From positions 124,001 through 188,000 of the forward strand of contig NZ_BOQP01000039.1 in assembly GCF_018332715.1 (NCBI RefSeq): a stretch of DNA of 64,000 bases. The letters run 5' to 3'. Origin of the DNA: Winogradskya consettensis. Its GTDB lineage: Bacteria > Actinomycetota > Actinomycetes > Mycobacteriales > Micromonosporaceae. Below, in pieces: positions 16,539-26,600 of the stretch (positions within the stretch are counted from its first letter, which is position 1; each line of letters opens with the position of its first letter). The notes under the pieces are model-generated. The model was not told the origin of the DNA. It saw only the letters and a program-made list of their open reading frames with translations, and did not search any database. Made by a program: the position numbers and the translations under genes.

Positions 16539-18011
16539 GTGAGCACACTGCTGCGCGACGCGCGCTTCTACGGCGACGACCGTCGCTACGACGTGTACCT
16601 GACCGGCGGCCGGATCGTACGCATCGCACTCAAGGGCACCCTCGAGCCCGGCGACGCGGAGATCGTCGACCTGGATGGGCGGTTTGTCGGCCCCGGGCTC
16701 TGGGACGAGCATGTCCATTTCACCCAATGGGTCACGCAACGCAGCCGGCTCGACCTCTCCGGGACGGGTAGCGCCGCCGACGTGCTCGCACTGGTCGCGA
16801 GAACGCTGCGGGAGTCGCCGCTGCCCGCCGGGACCGCGCTGACCGGGTACGGATTCCGCGACGCGCTCTGGCCCGACGCTCCCACGCTGCGCGAACTCGA
16901 CGCGGTCGCGGGGGACACGCCAGTGGTGCTCGTGAGCGGCGACCTGCACTGCGGATGGGTCAGCTCCGGCGCCGCCGCGCGCATCGGCCTGCGGCTCGAC
17001 GAGTCCGGGGTGCTGCGGGAAGGGCCGTGGATCGCCGCACTGCACGACTTCGACGAGACCAAACCCGGATTCGACGCGTACGCCGAAGCCGCATCCGCAG
17101 CAGCCCGGCGCGGCGTCGTCGGGGTCGTGGACTTCGAGAACGCGGACAACGCCACCGAGTGGCCCGCTCGGGTCGCGGCCGGTGTCACGAGCCTGCGCGT
17201 CGAGGCATCCGTCTGGCCCGAACGGCTCGACGCCGCAGTGGCCGCCGGACTCCGCACGGGTGTTCCGCTCGACGGCGAGAGCGGCCTGGTGACGATGGGG
17301 CGGTTGAAGGTGATCGTGGACGGGTCGCTGAACACGCGTACGGCGCTGTGCTGGGAGGCGTACCCCGGCGTGGACCCGCTGTCCCCGCACGCGTGCGGCG
17401 TCGCCACCGTCGCCCCGGAGAAGCTGGCGGACCTGCTGCGTACGGCTGCGCGCTACGGCATCGCGGCAGCCGTGCACGCCATCGGTGACCGGGCGAACAG
17501 CGAGGTCATCGACGTTTTCGAACGCCTCGGCCTGCCCGGCGTGATCGAGCACGCGCAGCTCGTCGGGGAGCACGATTTCGTCCGGTTCGCCCGGCTCGGC
17601 CTGGTCGCGAGCGTGCAACCCGAGCACGCGATGGACGACCGGGACGTCGCCGATGCGCTGTGGGCGGGGCGGACCGGGCGGGCGTTCGCGTACGGCTCGC
17701 TGCACGCCGCCGGCGCGACGCTGCGGCTCGGCTCGGACGCCCCCGTGGCCCCGCTGGACCCGTGGCTGGCCATCGCGGCGGCGACCGCGCGCAGTCGCGA
17801 CGGACGCGAGGCGTGGCACCCGGAGCAGTGCCTGCCGGTGGACGTCGCCATGGCGGCCAGCGCTCGGGGGCGTACCGACATAAAAGAGGGAGAGACCGCG
17901 GACCTGGTCATCCTCGACGAAGATCCGCTGGCAGCGGGCCCGGAGCGGCTCCGGGAGATGCCGGTGGCCGGGACGCTGCTCGGCGGCCGGTGGACCTGGC
18001 GAGATCTCTGA
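16539..18011 (+). CDS. YtcJ-like metal-dependent amidohydrolase
   Basis: 490 aa from the GTG at 16539 with a GAGGGAAGG site just upstream. This is an Amidohydro_3 (YtcJ-type) TIM-barrel protein: metal motif DEHVHF at about 62-67, LHCGWVSSGAAARIGL, VIVDGSLNTRTA, the HAIGDRAN and IEHAQLV metal-histidine strands, and LGSDAPVAPLDPW carrying the catalytic Asp. The family hydrolyses amides or formamides of small cytosolic substrates; the exact substrate is unknown. It is divergent from the ECF sigma operon with only 35 nt between starts, so the two promoters must overlap and may be co-regulated. Confidence 0.88.
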   Translation: MSTLLRDARFYGDDRRYDVYLTGGRIVRIALKGTLEPGDAEIVDLDGRFVGPGLWDEHVHFTQWVTQRSRLDLSGTGSAADVLALVARTLRESPLPAGTALTGYGFRDALWPDAPTLRELDAVAGDTPVVLVSGDLHCGWVSSGAAARIGLRLDESGVLREGPWIAALHDFDETKPGFDAYAEAASAAARRGVVGVVDFENADNATEWPARVAAGVTSLRVEASVWPERLDAAVAAGLRTGVPLDGESGLVTMGRLKVIVDGSLNTRTALCWEAYPGVDPLSPHACGVATVAPEKLADLLRTAARYGIAAAVHAIGDRANSEVIDVFERLGLPGVIEHAQLVGEHDFVRFARLGLVASVQPEHAMDDRDVADALWAGRTGRAFAYGSLHAAGATLRLGSDAPVAPLDPWLAIAAATARSRDGREAWHPEQCLPVDVAMAASARGRTDIKEGETADLVILDEDPLAAGPERLREMPVAGTLLGGRWTWRDL

Positions 18012-18086
18012 CACTGCGCCATCCGGGCATGACGGCGCCCCGCCGGGATATGAAGGAACTGAGACTTCACGAGAAAGGACGTGCAG

Positions 18087-18908
18087 ATGGCCAGGACCTG
18101 GTTCATCACCGGCACCTCGCGCGGCTTCGGCCGCGAGTGGGCCATCGCCGCGCTCGACCGGGGCGACCGCGTCGCCGCGACCGCCCGCGACACCGCCTCG
18201 CTCGCCGACCTCGCCGCGACCTACGGCGACAAGCTTCTCCCGATCGCGCTCGACGTCACCGACCGGGACGCCGTCTACGCCGCGGTCGCCCGGGCGCACG
18301 AGCACTTCGGGACGCTCGACGTGATCGTCAACAACGCGGGCTACGGGCAGTTCGGCATGATCGAGGAGATCAGCGAGACCGAGGCCCGCGCCCAGTTCGA
18401 GACGAACGTCTTCGGCGCGCTCTGGGTCACCCAGGCCGCGCTGCCGTTCCTGCGTGACGGGGGCGGCGGCAACATCATCCAGGTGTCCTCGATCGGCGGC
18501 ATCTCCGCCTTCGCGAACATCGGCATCTACAACGCCTCCAAGTGGGCGCTCGAAGGCTTCAGCCAGGCGCTCGCCGCGGAGGTCGGGCTCTTCGACATCA
18601 AGGTCACCCTGGTGGAGCCCGGTGGGTTCAGCACCGACTGGGGTGGCTCGTCGGCTCAGCACGCGACGAAGCTCCCGGCGTACGAGAAGACCCGTGAGCT
18701 CGCCGCCGAGAGCCGCGCCAAGCGGGTCGCCGCCCCTGGCGACCCGGAGGCCACCCGGTCGGCGATCCTGAAGATCGTCGACGCCGAGAACCCGCCCCTG
18801 CGGGTCTTCTTCGGCAACGGCCCCCTGGGCATCGCCACGGCCGACTACGAATCGCGCCTCGCGGAGTGGCGCGAATGGGAGCCGGTCTCCATCGAAGCCC
18901 AGGGTTAG
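18087..18908 (+). CDS. Classical short-chain dehydrogenase/reductase
   Basis: 273 aa. The Rossmann motif TGTSRGFG sits at about 9-16, NNAGYG at about 86-91, and the catalytic Ser in VSSIG with YNASK (Tyr-X-X-X-Lys) at about 150-154. The ATG at 18087 follows GAAAGGA by about 8 nt. It begins about 75 nt after the amidohydrolase and its end overlaps the convergent EACC1-like gene by 4 nt. This is a classical NAD(P)H-dependent oxidoreductase; substrate unknown. It resembles the SDR at 54169-55005 in length and motifs. Confidence 0.9.
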   Translation: MARTWFITGTSRGFGREWAIAALDRGDRVAATARDTASLADLAATYGDKLLPIALDVTDRDAVYAAVARAHEHFGTLDVIVNNAGYGQFGMIEEISETEARAQFETNVFGALWVTQAALPFLRDGGGGNIIQVSSIGGISAFANIGIYNASKWALEGFSQALAAEVGLFDIKVTLVEPGGFSTDWGGSSAQHATKLPAYEKTRELAAESRAKRVAAPGDPEATRSAILKIVDAENPPLRVFFGNGPLGIATADYESRLAEWREWEPVSIEAQG

Positions 18909-19249
18909 CGCTCATTGAGGTCGCGGACGATTTCGCCGACTGACTCGGGGGAGTCGTCACGGACCAGGTAGACGCGGGTGCCGTGGCGCATTTTAGCCAT
19001 GGTGCGGATGCGGCTGCGGCGGGCGGCGCGCCACTGCAGGAACGACTTGAGCAGGGTGCCCGCCGCGATCGCGTCGGTGACGGTCGCTTCGATGATGTCG
19101 ACGCCGGCCGGGCCGCGGGCGTCCTGGGTCAGGGTGGTGGCGGCGATGGCGACGACGGTGGGGTCGTCCTGGTACCAGCGGTGCAGCGACGTGGTCCCCC
19201 GTTCGTCGCCGTCGTCGCCCTCGACCGTGATCTGCAAAGTCATAGCCAT
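18905..19249 (-). CDS. EACC1-like (effector-associated constant component) small protein
   Basis: 114 aa. The pattern is an N-terminal strand LQITVEGDD, then TTSLHRWYQDDPTV, a central segment, a Gly/Ala helix followed by LLKSFLQWRAARRSR, and C-terminal strands. This resembles EACC1, a constant component that accompanies swapped effectors in actinobacterial NTP-dependent conflict systems. GGAGG lies 6 nt before the ATG. No effector (caspase, trypsin, toxin) or NTPase gene is adjacent: neighbours are an SDR and a surface protein. The family call is by eye on a short sequence, so moderate confidence; otherwise treat as a hypothetical protein. Confidence 0.5.
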   Translation of the reverse strand: MAMTLQITVEGDDGDERGTTSLHRWYQDDPTVVAIAATTLTQDARGPAGVDIIEATVTDAIAAGTLLKSFLQWRAARRSRIRTMAKMRHGTRVYLVRDDSPESVGEIVRDLNER

Positions 19250-19338
19250 GGATGGCCTCCCTCGCCTGGGTACACGAGCCCAGGCGGGGGAAGGCCGCCC
19301 ATAGTCGGCTTCCTGACCGCAGCGTTACCCCAAAGGGG

Positions 19339-20583
19339 TCAGGCCTGGAACGTCGTCCGGCGGCGGCGGGCAACCAGGAAGGCGAGGATGCCGACCACGA
19401 CGAGCAGGGTGCCGCCGCCACCGATCAGCGCGGCCACCGGCCCGGTGAGGGGCAGGCCACCGCCCGTGCCACCCGTGCCGCCCGGTTCTCCGGCGACCAC
19501 CACGGCCGGAGTTGAGCTGGTCCCGGTGGCGACCGGGGTGGGAGACGAGGTCGGCGGGGTCGGGCTGGGGGTCTCGCTGGGACTGGGGCTAGGACTGGGG
19601 CTGGGGCTCGGGCTGGGGGCGGCGCCCGGGTTGAGCACGATCGAGGCTTTGTCGTTCGACCTGTCGAGGTCGGCGGCGAAACGCTGGCACGAGCACGCCG
19701 GGTTGGCCTCGACGGAGCCGGTCGCGTCCGGCGTGAGCTTGTCGATGCGCAGGCCGAACGTCCAGCTCACGGTCTGGCCCACCGCGAGGAGGGTGCCCGT
19801 GTCGCAGAGGTAGTTCCTGTCGTCGTCCCTGCCGCAGTCGTCCGGGACCGTCACGACGGTGGCCCCGGCGGGAACCGTGATGACGGCGACGCTCGCGGAA
19901 TTGCCGCCGCGGGAGCCGCCGAGGACCGCCGGGCCGTTGTTGCGCAGGCTGACCGTCGCGTCCACGGTCGTGCCGGCGGCGCCGGAGACCCGGGTGCCGA
20001 TCGCGGTGATGTCGGCGCTCTGCTTGCCGGTGACGGCGACGTCGAAGTCGCTGACAGCGCTGGTGGTGAAGTCACCCGAGGGCAACGCGTCGAGCGCGAG
20101 CGGGGCACCGGTGCCGGGCGTGCCGTGCTCGTCGGCGTCGAAACCGTCGAGGGGTGACCATGAGAACTGGCCGGCGTAGCGCGAAGGCGCATAGGTGTCG
20201 GCGCGCAACGTGTAAGGAATGCTCACCTGGTAGCTCCCGCCGGGCAGCAGGTCCTGCACGAACAGGCAGGCACCGACGACCGCCGTGCCCAGCTCCCCGG
20301 CGTGGTAGCGGCAGTTCTCCGCCGAGGTGGCCGGCTCGATCGGATGGTCGGTATACAGCGAGAGCGCGACGCCGTGCACGACCTCCGTGCCGTTGTTGCG
20401 CACCGTCACCTGGGCGGAGAATGCGCTGCCCGGGGCGGCCTCGACCGTCCACGACCTACCCGCGAGCAGAACCGGATCCGCGGCGCTTGCCGGCGTTGCC
20501 AGACCAAGAACCGGCGCCGTCAGACCAAGAACCGGCGCCGTCAAACCAAGAAATGCCGATGCGGCAAGCATGAACCGGCGCAT
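19339..20583 (-). CDS. LPXTG cell-wall-anchored surface protein with DUF11-like domains
   Basis: 414 aa. The ATG at 20583 follows GGAAGG. The signal peptide contains a tandem duplication (LTAPVLG twice) and ends at ASA-AD. The body has two beta domains of the DUF11/CARDB type (VTVRNNGTEV, TVSLRNNGPAV). A Ser/Pro/Thr wall-spanning stretch leads to the sorting signal LPLTG at about 377-381, then a hydrophobic helix and RRRR tail. A class C/E sortase should anchor it covalently to peptidoglycan; no sortase gene is in the window. The ligand or role on the surface is unknown. Confidence 0.9.
   Translation of the reverse strand: MRRFMLAASAFLGLTAPVLGLTAPVLGLATPASAADPVLLAGRSWTVEAAPGSAFSAQVTVRNNGTEVVHGVALSLYTDHPIEPATSAENCRYHAGELGTAVVGACLFVQDLLPGGSYQVSIPYTLRADTYAPSRYAGQFSWSPLDGFDADEHGTPGTGAPLALDALPSGDFTTSAVSDFDVAVTGKQSADITAIGTRVSGAAGTTVDATVSLRNNGPAVLGGSRGGNSASVAVITVPAGATVVTVPDDCGRDDDRNYLCDTGTLLAVGQTVSWTFGLRIDKLTPDATGSVEANPACSCQRFAADLDRSNDKASIVLNPGAAPSPSPSPSPSPSPSETPSPTPPTSSPTPVATGTSSTPAVVVAGEPGGTGGTGGGLPLTGPVAALIGGGGTLLVVVGILAFLVARRRRTTFQA
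20501..20552 (-). repeat. 21-nt tandem repeat inside the signal-peptide coding region
   Basis: Two exact 21-nt units (20501-20521, 20522-20542) and a partial third encode the repeated LTAPVLG hydrophobic core of the LPXTG protein signal peptide. Confidence 0.85.
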
Positions 20584-20694
20584 GGCGGATCCTTCCGGGG
20601 CAATCCAAAAGCTACTGCCCTGAAGCGTAAGGACCGCACACAATGCAAGATGTCCCGTGACCGGGGCCGGCCGATTTTCGAGGCCGAACCGCAA

Positions 20695-21579
20695 TCAGCC
20701 GATGGTCTGGAACGAGCGCTTGGAGAAGCCGAGCATGTAGCCCTCGATCGCCGTCTTCACCGGGCTCGTGGGATCGGCCGAGGCGCCGAGGGTGACGAAG
20801 AGCGGGGTGTAGTGGTCCGGGGTGGGATGGGCGTAGGGCATGCCCGGGGCGCGGTCCTGGTAGGCGGCGAGCTCGTCGATGTCGCCGCGGCCGAGGGCGT
20901 CGGCGGCCCAGGCGTCGAAGTCCGCGGACCAGGCGGGGATCTCGCCGTGCTGGACCATGGCGCGGGTGAGGAACGGCAGGCCGTGGACCATGAAGCCGGA
21001 GCCGATGACCAGTACGCCCTCCGCGCGCAGCGACCGCAGCCGGGAACCGATCTCCATCAGCCGGGCCGGGTCGTGGGTGGGCATGCTCATCTGCAGCACG
21101 GGGACGTCGCCGAGCGGGTACATCGCCATCAGCGGGACCCAGGCGCCGTGGTCGAGGCCGCGGCGCGGGTGCTGGTGTACCGGTTCGGAGTCCGGCATGA
21201 CCGCTGCTACCCGCCGGGCGAGGGCGCTCGCGTCGGGGGTCTCGTACTTCATCTCGTAGTAGCGGCGGTCGAAGCCGCCGAAGTCGTACACCAGCGGGGT
21301 CCTCGCGGCGGTGGCCGACAGCATCAGCGGCGCGGATTCCCAGTGGGCCGAGACGATCAGGATGCTCGTGGGCTTGGGCAGCGACTGCGCCCAGTCGAGG
21401 AGTTGAGCGAGCCAGGGACCGTCGTCGAACAGCGGCGGGGCGCCGTGGCTGAGATACATCGCCGGCATCGGGCCGTCGGCCGGGGTCCAGGAACGCTGGG
21501 CGCGGGCCCGTTCCAGGGCGCCGGGCAGGAAGGCGTCGTACGCCCCCGCGGGCACGTTCAATCCGAAGGGCGAACTCAT
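20695..21579 (-). CDS. LigB/DODA-type class III extradiol ring-cleavage dioxygenase
   Basis: 294 aa from the ATG at 21579, which has GGAG upstream and is preferred over a GTG one codon earlier. It belongs to the LigB superfamily, YgiD/DODA branch, which opens catechol-type rings such as DOPA using non-heme Fe(II) or zinc. Candidate metal ligands are His in LSHGAPPLF (about 45), SAHWE (about 79), LDHGAWVP (about 143) and PTHDP. The protein is cytosolic and appears monocistronic. Directly upstream is a short direct repeat CTTGAAGCTTGAAG, which may bind a regulator. Real substrate unknown. Confidence 0.88.
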   Translation of the reverse strand: MSSPFGLNVPAGAYDAFLPGALERARAQRSWTPADGPMPAMYLSHGAPPLFDDGPWLAQLLDWAQSLPKPTSILIVSAHWESAPLMLSATAARTPLVYDFGGFDRRYYEMKYETPDASALARRVAAVMPDSEPVHQHPRRGLDHGAWVPLMAMYPLGDVPVLQMSMPTHDPARLMEIGSRLRSLRAEGVLVIGSGFMVHGLPFLTRAMVQHGEIPAWSADFDAWAADALGRGDIDELAAYQDRAPGMPYAHPTPDHYTPLFVTLGASADPTSPVKTAIEGYMLGFSKRSFQTIG

Positions 21580-21628
21580 CACCGGGCTCCTGACACTTGA
21601 AGCTTGAAGTGACCACGATAGCCGACAG

Positions 21629-21657
21629 TTGACAGCTTTAAGTAAGACGAGTTAATT
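21629..21657 (+). promoter_or_regulatory. Possible promoter for the PL7 lyase
   Basis: A perfect -35 hexamer TTGACA (21629-21634) is followed after 17 nt by TTAATT (21652-21657), in an AT-rich patch between divergent genes, about 80 nt before the lyase ATG. The -10 match is weak. Confidence 0.3.
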
Positions 21658-21739
21658 GTTAGTTGCCTTGCCGATTCGGGACGGACCCCCACCGCCACCC
21701 CGGAGCGGTGCATCCCCCCAAAGCCATGGAAGGCCCGGC

Positions 21740-22534
21740 ATGAATCGACGACGACTCCTCGCCATCGCCACCTCCACCGCCGTAGTGGGCACCCTCGGTG
21801 TCCTGGGCATCACGAACGCCGGCGCGGCCACGACCGCGGCGGCGCTCGACCCGGCCGTCGCGCCCGGCGGCAACTTCAACCTCTCGGTCTGGTCGCTCCA
21901 GCTGCCGATCGGCTCGCCCGGTTCACCCACCACGATCGCGCCGGCGCAGCTCAAGGGTGCGAGCGGGTACAGCAACCCGGCGTACTTCTGGACCGACAAG
22001 AACGACGGCTCGATGACGTTCTGGGCGCCGGAGAAGGGCGTGACCACGCCCAACTCCAACTACGCGCGGTCCGAGCTGCGCGAGATGAACGCCAACGGCA
22101 GCGCCGCGGACTGGCCGCTCGCCGGCAACCACACGCTCACCGCGAACCTGCGGATCGTGTCGGTGACCAAGAACGTCGCCGTCGGCCAGGTGCACCTGGG
22201 CTCGGGCGGCTCGTCGACCAAGCCGCTGCTGGAGCTCTATTACCGGCCCAACGGCGACATCTACATCGGTACGGAGAACTCGCCCGACGGTGGACAGACG
22301 CTGCACCTGGTCGGCAACGTCCCGCTCGGCACCCGATGGAACTACGTCATCAACGTGACCGGCAACAAGATCAACCTGACGGTAAACGGGTCGAAGACGA
22401 CGTACACGATCCCGTCGTCGTTCAACCCGTACAAGCAGTACTTCAAGGCCGGCTCGTACAACCAGAGCTCGTCGGAGAGCACCACCAACGGTGCGAAGGT
22501 CAAGTTCTACACCCTGACCGTCTCCCACAGCTGA
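21740..22534 (+). CDS. Secreted PL7 alginate lyase
   Basis: 264 aa. The ATG at 21740 gives a signal peptide (MNRRRLLAI to GAATTA). The mature protein is a single PL7 jelly-roll with the three family signatures: RSELRE, QVH and YFKAGSYNQ. PL7 enzymes depolymerise alginate (or related uronans) by beta-elimination. A Val in the QxH triad is reported more often in M-preferring enzymes, so polymannuronate preference is possible but unproven. It is alone on its strand before corA and adds to the polyuronide-degrading set formed by PL3 and PL4. Confidence 0.93.
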   Translation: MNRRRLLAIATSTAVVGTLGVLGITNAGAATTAAALDPAVAPGGNFNLSVWSLQLPIGSPGSPTTIAPAQLKGASGYSNPAYFWTDKNDGSMTFWAPEKGVTTPNSNYARSELREMNANGSAADWPLAGNHTLTANLRIVSVTKNVAVGQVHLGSGGSSTKPLLELYYRPNGDIYIGTENSPDGGQTLHLVGNVPLGTRWNYVINVTGNKINLTVNGSKTTYTIPSSFNPYKQYFKAGSYNQSSSESTTNGAKVKFYTLTVSHS

Positions 22535-22553
22535 TCGTGCGTGGGGGCCCGCA

Positions 22554-22559
22554 TAGGCT
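22554..22559 (+). promoter_or_regulatory. -10 box for a leaderless corA transcript
   Basis: TAGGCT is followed by 7 nt and the GTG start of corA. No ribosome site is present. Confidence 0.5.
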
Positions 22560-22566
22560 CCCACCT

Positions 22567-23574
22567 GTGACAGAACCAGCATTGCCGAAGTGCCCGGTCA
22601 CGACCCGGCTGTACGAGGGCGGCCGTGTCGTGGCCGAGGGCTTCGGTGCCGTGGAGGCGGCGAAGAAGCTCGACGAGCACCCCGACGCGGTGCTCTGGAT
22701 GGACCTGCTCGATCCCGACGAGGCCGACCTGCAGGCGATCGCCCCCGCCTTCGCCCTGCACCCGCTCGCGGTCGAGGACGCGGTGCACGACCACCAGCGT
22801 CCCAAGCTCGACAGGTACAGCAACCACCTCTTCATGAACGTGTACGCCGTCCAGGTCACCACCGGCGGCCCCGTCCCGACGATGGACAAGTGGGAGATCA
22901 GCTCGTTCATCACCGACCGGGCGCTGATCACCGTACGCAAATCCGACGTCGACATCACCGGCGTGCTGAAGCGCTGGGACGCCGACCCCGAGCTGGCGAA
23001 GAACAGCGGCGTCGCGTTCCTCGTCTACGGCCTGCTCGACGTGGTGGTCGACGGGCAGTTCGCCGCGGCCCGCGCGCTGGACGAGGCGATGGACAAGACC
23101 GAGGACGCGATCCTGGAGGTCGGCGGCGCCCCGCGCCCGGTCCGGATGTACGGCTTCGGCCTCCGCAAGGCCCTCGCCCACCTGCGCCGCCCGGTAGCAC
23201 CGATGCCCTCGCTGATCGAAGAAGTGCTGCGGCTCGAGGTCGGCCTCGTCGACGACCGGTTGAAGCCCTACTACCGCGACGTGGACGACCACGCCCGGCG
23301 CGCGACCGAGACCCTCGACGCGTCCCGGGACCGGATCATCGGGCTGCTCGACGCCGACCTCAACGAGCAGAGCAACGCCCTGAACGACATCACCCGCAAG
23401 CTCGCCGCGTGGGCCGCGATCATCGCCGTGCCGACGGCGCTCACCGGGTGGTTCGGCCAGAACGTGCCGTTCTGGGGTTACGAGAAGGTTTCCGGCTTCG
23501 TGGCCAGCGTGTTTCTGATCCTGGTGTCCGGCGGCTCGCTCTATGTCTACCTGAAACGACGCGGCTGGTTGTGA
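22567..23574 (+). CDS. corA: CorA-family divalent metal transporter
   Basis: 335 aa from the GTG at 22567. The cytoplasmic alpha/beta domain (about 1-265) contains the family HPLAVEDAVHDHQRPKLD segment. It ends in two C-terminal membrane helices, KLAAWAAIIAVPTALTGWFG and FVASVFLILVSGGSLYVYL. The selectivity loop between them reads GWFGQNVPF, so the canonical GMN is GQN here, a variant frequent in actinobacterial homologues. Expected to be a homopentameric Mg2+/Co2+ (possibly Zn2+) channel in the plasma membrane. The mRNA is probably leaderless. Confidence 0.9.
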   Translation: MTEPALPKCPVTTRLYEGGRVVAEGFGAVEAAKKLDEHPDAVLWMDLLDPDEADLQAIAPAFALHPLAVEDAVHDHQRPKLDRYSNHLFMNVYAVQVTTGGPVPTMDKWEISSFITDRALITVRKSDVDITGVLKRWDADPELAKNSGVAFLVYGLLDVVVDGQFAAARALDEAMDKTEDAILEVGGAPRPVRMYGFGLRKALAHLRRPVAPMPSLIEEVLRLEVGLVDDRLKPYYRDVDDHARRATETLDASRDRIIGLLDADLNEQSNALNDITRKLAAWAAIIAVPTALTGWFGQNVPFWGYEKVSGFVASVFLILVSGGSLYVYLKRRGWL

Positions 23575-23619
23575 TCTCGCGTACCCTGCCCGGGGATCTT
23601 CGGCCGGGTGGGGAGCGAA

Positions 23620-26600
23620 ATGATCGGTTTGGTGCTCGGTGCGGTCCGCGCGCGATCCGCGCAGGCGTTGACCGTGCTCATCCTCACCGCCCTCGCGGCC
23701 GCCGTCGCGGTCGCCGGTCCGTGGTACGCCGTAGCCGCCGCGAGCCGCGCCGCGGCCTCCGATGTGGCCAATGCCCCGGCGGGGGAGCACGTGATCTCCG
23801 TACGCCAGTCGTCCAAGGTGGCGGAGGACCCGCGGCAGGGCCTCGACGCCTTCGCGAGCACCGTCCGGCGCCTGCTGCCCCTGCCCGACCTGCAGCCCGT
23901 GCTCGGCATGTCGCTGTCCCGGACGGCGTTCGCCGGTGCTTCCCGCGTCTCGATGGCGCTGGCCTACCGCGACGGGTTCTGCGACCACGTGCAGCTGGTC
24001 GGCGAGTGCCCCGCGCGCGCCGGTGACGTGGCGATCAGCCTGGACTCGGCCCAGCGGCTCGGCCTGGACGTCGGGAGCACCCTGAAGATCGGCGCCACGG
24101 ATATCTCCGAGCCGATCGAGATGCGCGTCGTCGGCCGTTACAGCACCACTGACCCGGCAGGGGAGTACTGGAGCAACAAGCTCTACCGCGCCGACGACGG
24201 CCTGCCGCCGGCCTTCACCCCGCTGGACACGTTCAGCAATCCGATCCTGATGGACCCCACGCTCACGTACGACGTCGGCCTGCCCGCGGCGCTGATCCGC
24301 GGCGACGGCGGCTATGACCTGATCGGCGCGCTGAACCGCGCCGGGCAGGCGTTCGACGACGCCGACCTGCGCCTCGTGATCCCGACCGGGCCGCTGCTGA
24401 CGACGATCGCGCGCGACCGTGACCTGGTCCGCGACGGCGTGCTGGTGGCGCTCGGCCAGGTGCTGGTGCTGAGCTGGTTCGCCATCGGACTCGCGGGGCG
24501 CTACACCGGCCGGGAGCGGCGGGGCGACGCCGCGCTGCTGAAGCTGCGGGGCAGCACCCGCCGGGGCATGTTCGGCCTCGCGTTCGGCCAGCATCTCGTC
24601 CCGGTGGCCGCGGGGGTGCTGCTCGGCTCGCCGCTGGGCCTGCTCGCGGCGTGGGGACTGGCCGGCCCGGTCAAGGAGGCCGCCGACCGGAACACGGCAC
24701 TGCTGCTCTGCGCGGCGGCGGCACTGGTCGTGCTCCTCGGCGGGCTGCTGGTGCTCATCGCCGTGGAGTTCGCCGTGCTGCGCCTGCCGGTCGCGACGCT
24801 GCTGCGCCGGGTGCAACCGGCCCACCGCGGATGGCGCGCCGACCTGCTCGACCTCGTACTGATCGGCGTCGCGGTCGCCGCCGTCTACCAGGCCCGCGCG
24901 GGCGCCGCGGATCGCGGGCTCGCCCTGGTCGCGCCCGCTCTCGTGGCGCTGGCGCTGGCCCTGCTGCTGGCGCGTCTGCTCGGCCGGATCGCCGACCGGG
25001 CCGGGGCCGCCGCGCTGCGTACCGGGCGGCTGCGGCTGGGTCTGACCGCCGCGCGGGTGTCCCGGCAGCCCGGCACCGACCGGGTCTTCACGCTGGTCAC
25101 CGTCGCGGTCGCGATCCTCGCCACCACCGCCGGCATCTGGTGGGCGGGGCAGACCGCCCGCACCGGGCGAGCCGAGGTGGAACTGGGCGCCGCGCGGGTG
25201 CTGACCGTCGAGGCACCCAACCGGACCACTCTGGAGCACGCCGTCCGCACCGCCGACCCGGACGGGCACAACGCCATGGCGGTCGTCGCCGACCTGGGCA
25301 AGGTCCCGCCGGTGCTGGCGGTCGACAGCTCCCGGCTCGCCGCCGTCGCGAACTGGCGTCCCGAATACGGCGATCCCGCCACCCTGGCGCGGGCCACCCC
25401 GGACCGCGAACCGGTGCCGATCACCGGCGACCGGCTCGACCTGCGGGTCCGCAGCGACGGCCCGGCACCGGTCACGGTCTCGGCCGTCGTGCAGAACGAG
25501 GCCACCGGCCTGATCGCCAGCGCTGTCTTCGGACCGCTGAAGAAGGGCACCCACACGGTCAGCGCACGCCTCGGCGGTGGCTGCACCACCGCACCCGGTT
25601 GCCGGCTGGTCCTCTGGGAGCTGTCCGCCGCGCAGGGCATGCCCACCGGAGCCAAGGTGACCGTCACGGGCCTCAGCCAGCGCAACCCCGGGCGGACGGT
25701 GCTGGACGACACCACGCTCGGCGACATCTCCCGGTGGCGGGCGGACCTCGTCGGGGCGGCCATGGAGATCACCGCGCGACCCGGTGCCCTGACCCTGGCG
25801 ATGAACCCCAACCTGAGCGGCGCGGCGAACGTCGGCACCCGGGTCTACGCCGCCGACGCGACGCTGCCGTTACCCGTGCTGCTGGCCGGGGCGCCGCCGA
25901 CCGACTGGCAGTTCAGCGACGCGCTGCTGTATTCGGTGGGCGTATCCGCGGTGACCGCCCGGGTCGTGGGGACGGCTCCGGTGCTGCCCGGGGTCGGGCG
26001 GTCGGGCGTACTCATGGACCTCGACGCGGCCCGGCGGGTGGCCGCCGACGCCGACCAGGGCGGCACCATGCAGGTGTGGCTCGCGCAGGACGCGCCCGCG
26101 TCGCTGCTGCCCGCGCTGACCAGGGCAGGGCTGACGATCGTGGGTGACGACTCGGTCTCCGCGCGCGCCGACCGGCTCGACGAGCAGGGTTCCGCGCGGG
26201 CCGCGGCGTTCGCTCTTTTCGCGGCCCTGATCGGGGTCCTGCTCGCTGCTGCGGCCGTCGCTGTCGCGACAGCCGCCGACCGGAGATCCCACTTGGAACA
26301 GCTGCGTGCGTTGCGAGTGCAGGGGCTGACCGTACGCGCTGCCGTGAGCATCGGCTACGCAGCCGGAACGGTGCTCGTGGTCGCCTCCGTGCTGGCCGGA
26401 GTGCTCGCCGCCGCGACAGCCGGCCGGATCGCCGGGTCCACCGGGTTCGTGTTCACCGACAGCTGGGACATCGTGCCGCCACCATCGCCGCTGGGCGCCG
26501 CCGCCCTGATCCTGACCGGGCTGGCGACCCTCGTCGTGCTCGGCGTCACCGGCCGCCTCTCGCTGCTCTCCCTCGCCCGCGGCCTGCGTGACCAGGGCCA

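Noticed and set aside
16473..18662. 729-codon minus-strand open frame over the amidohydrolase and SDR
   Set aside because: Shadow frame caused by high GC at third codon positions; both plus-strand genes show catalytic motifs.
18905..20583. Complete NTP-dependent conflict system around the EACC1-like gene
   Set aside because: No effector protease, toxin or STAND NTPase is present; the neighbour is an LPXTG surface protein.
22507..25554. 1015-codon minus-strand open frame over corA and the FtsX permease
   Set aside because: Low-complexity Arg/Gly/Asp composition without domain motifs; plus-strand genes are well supported.
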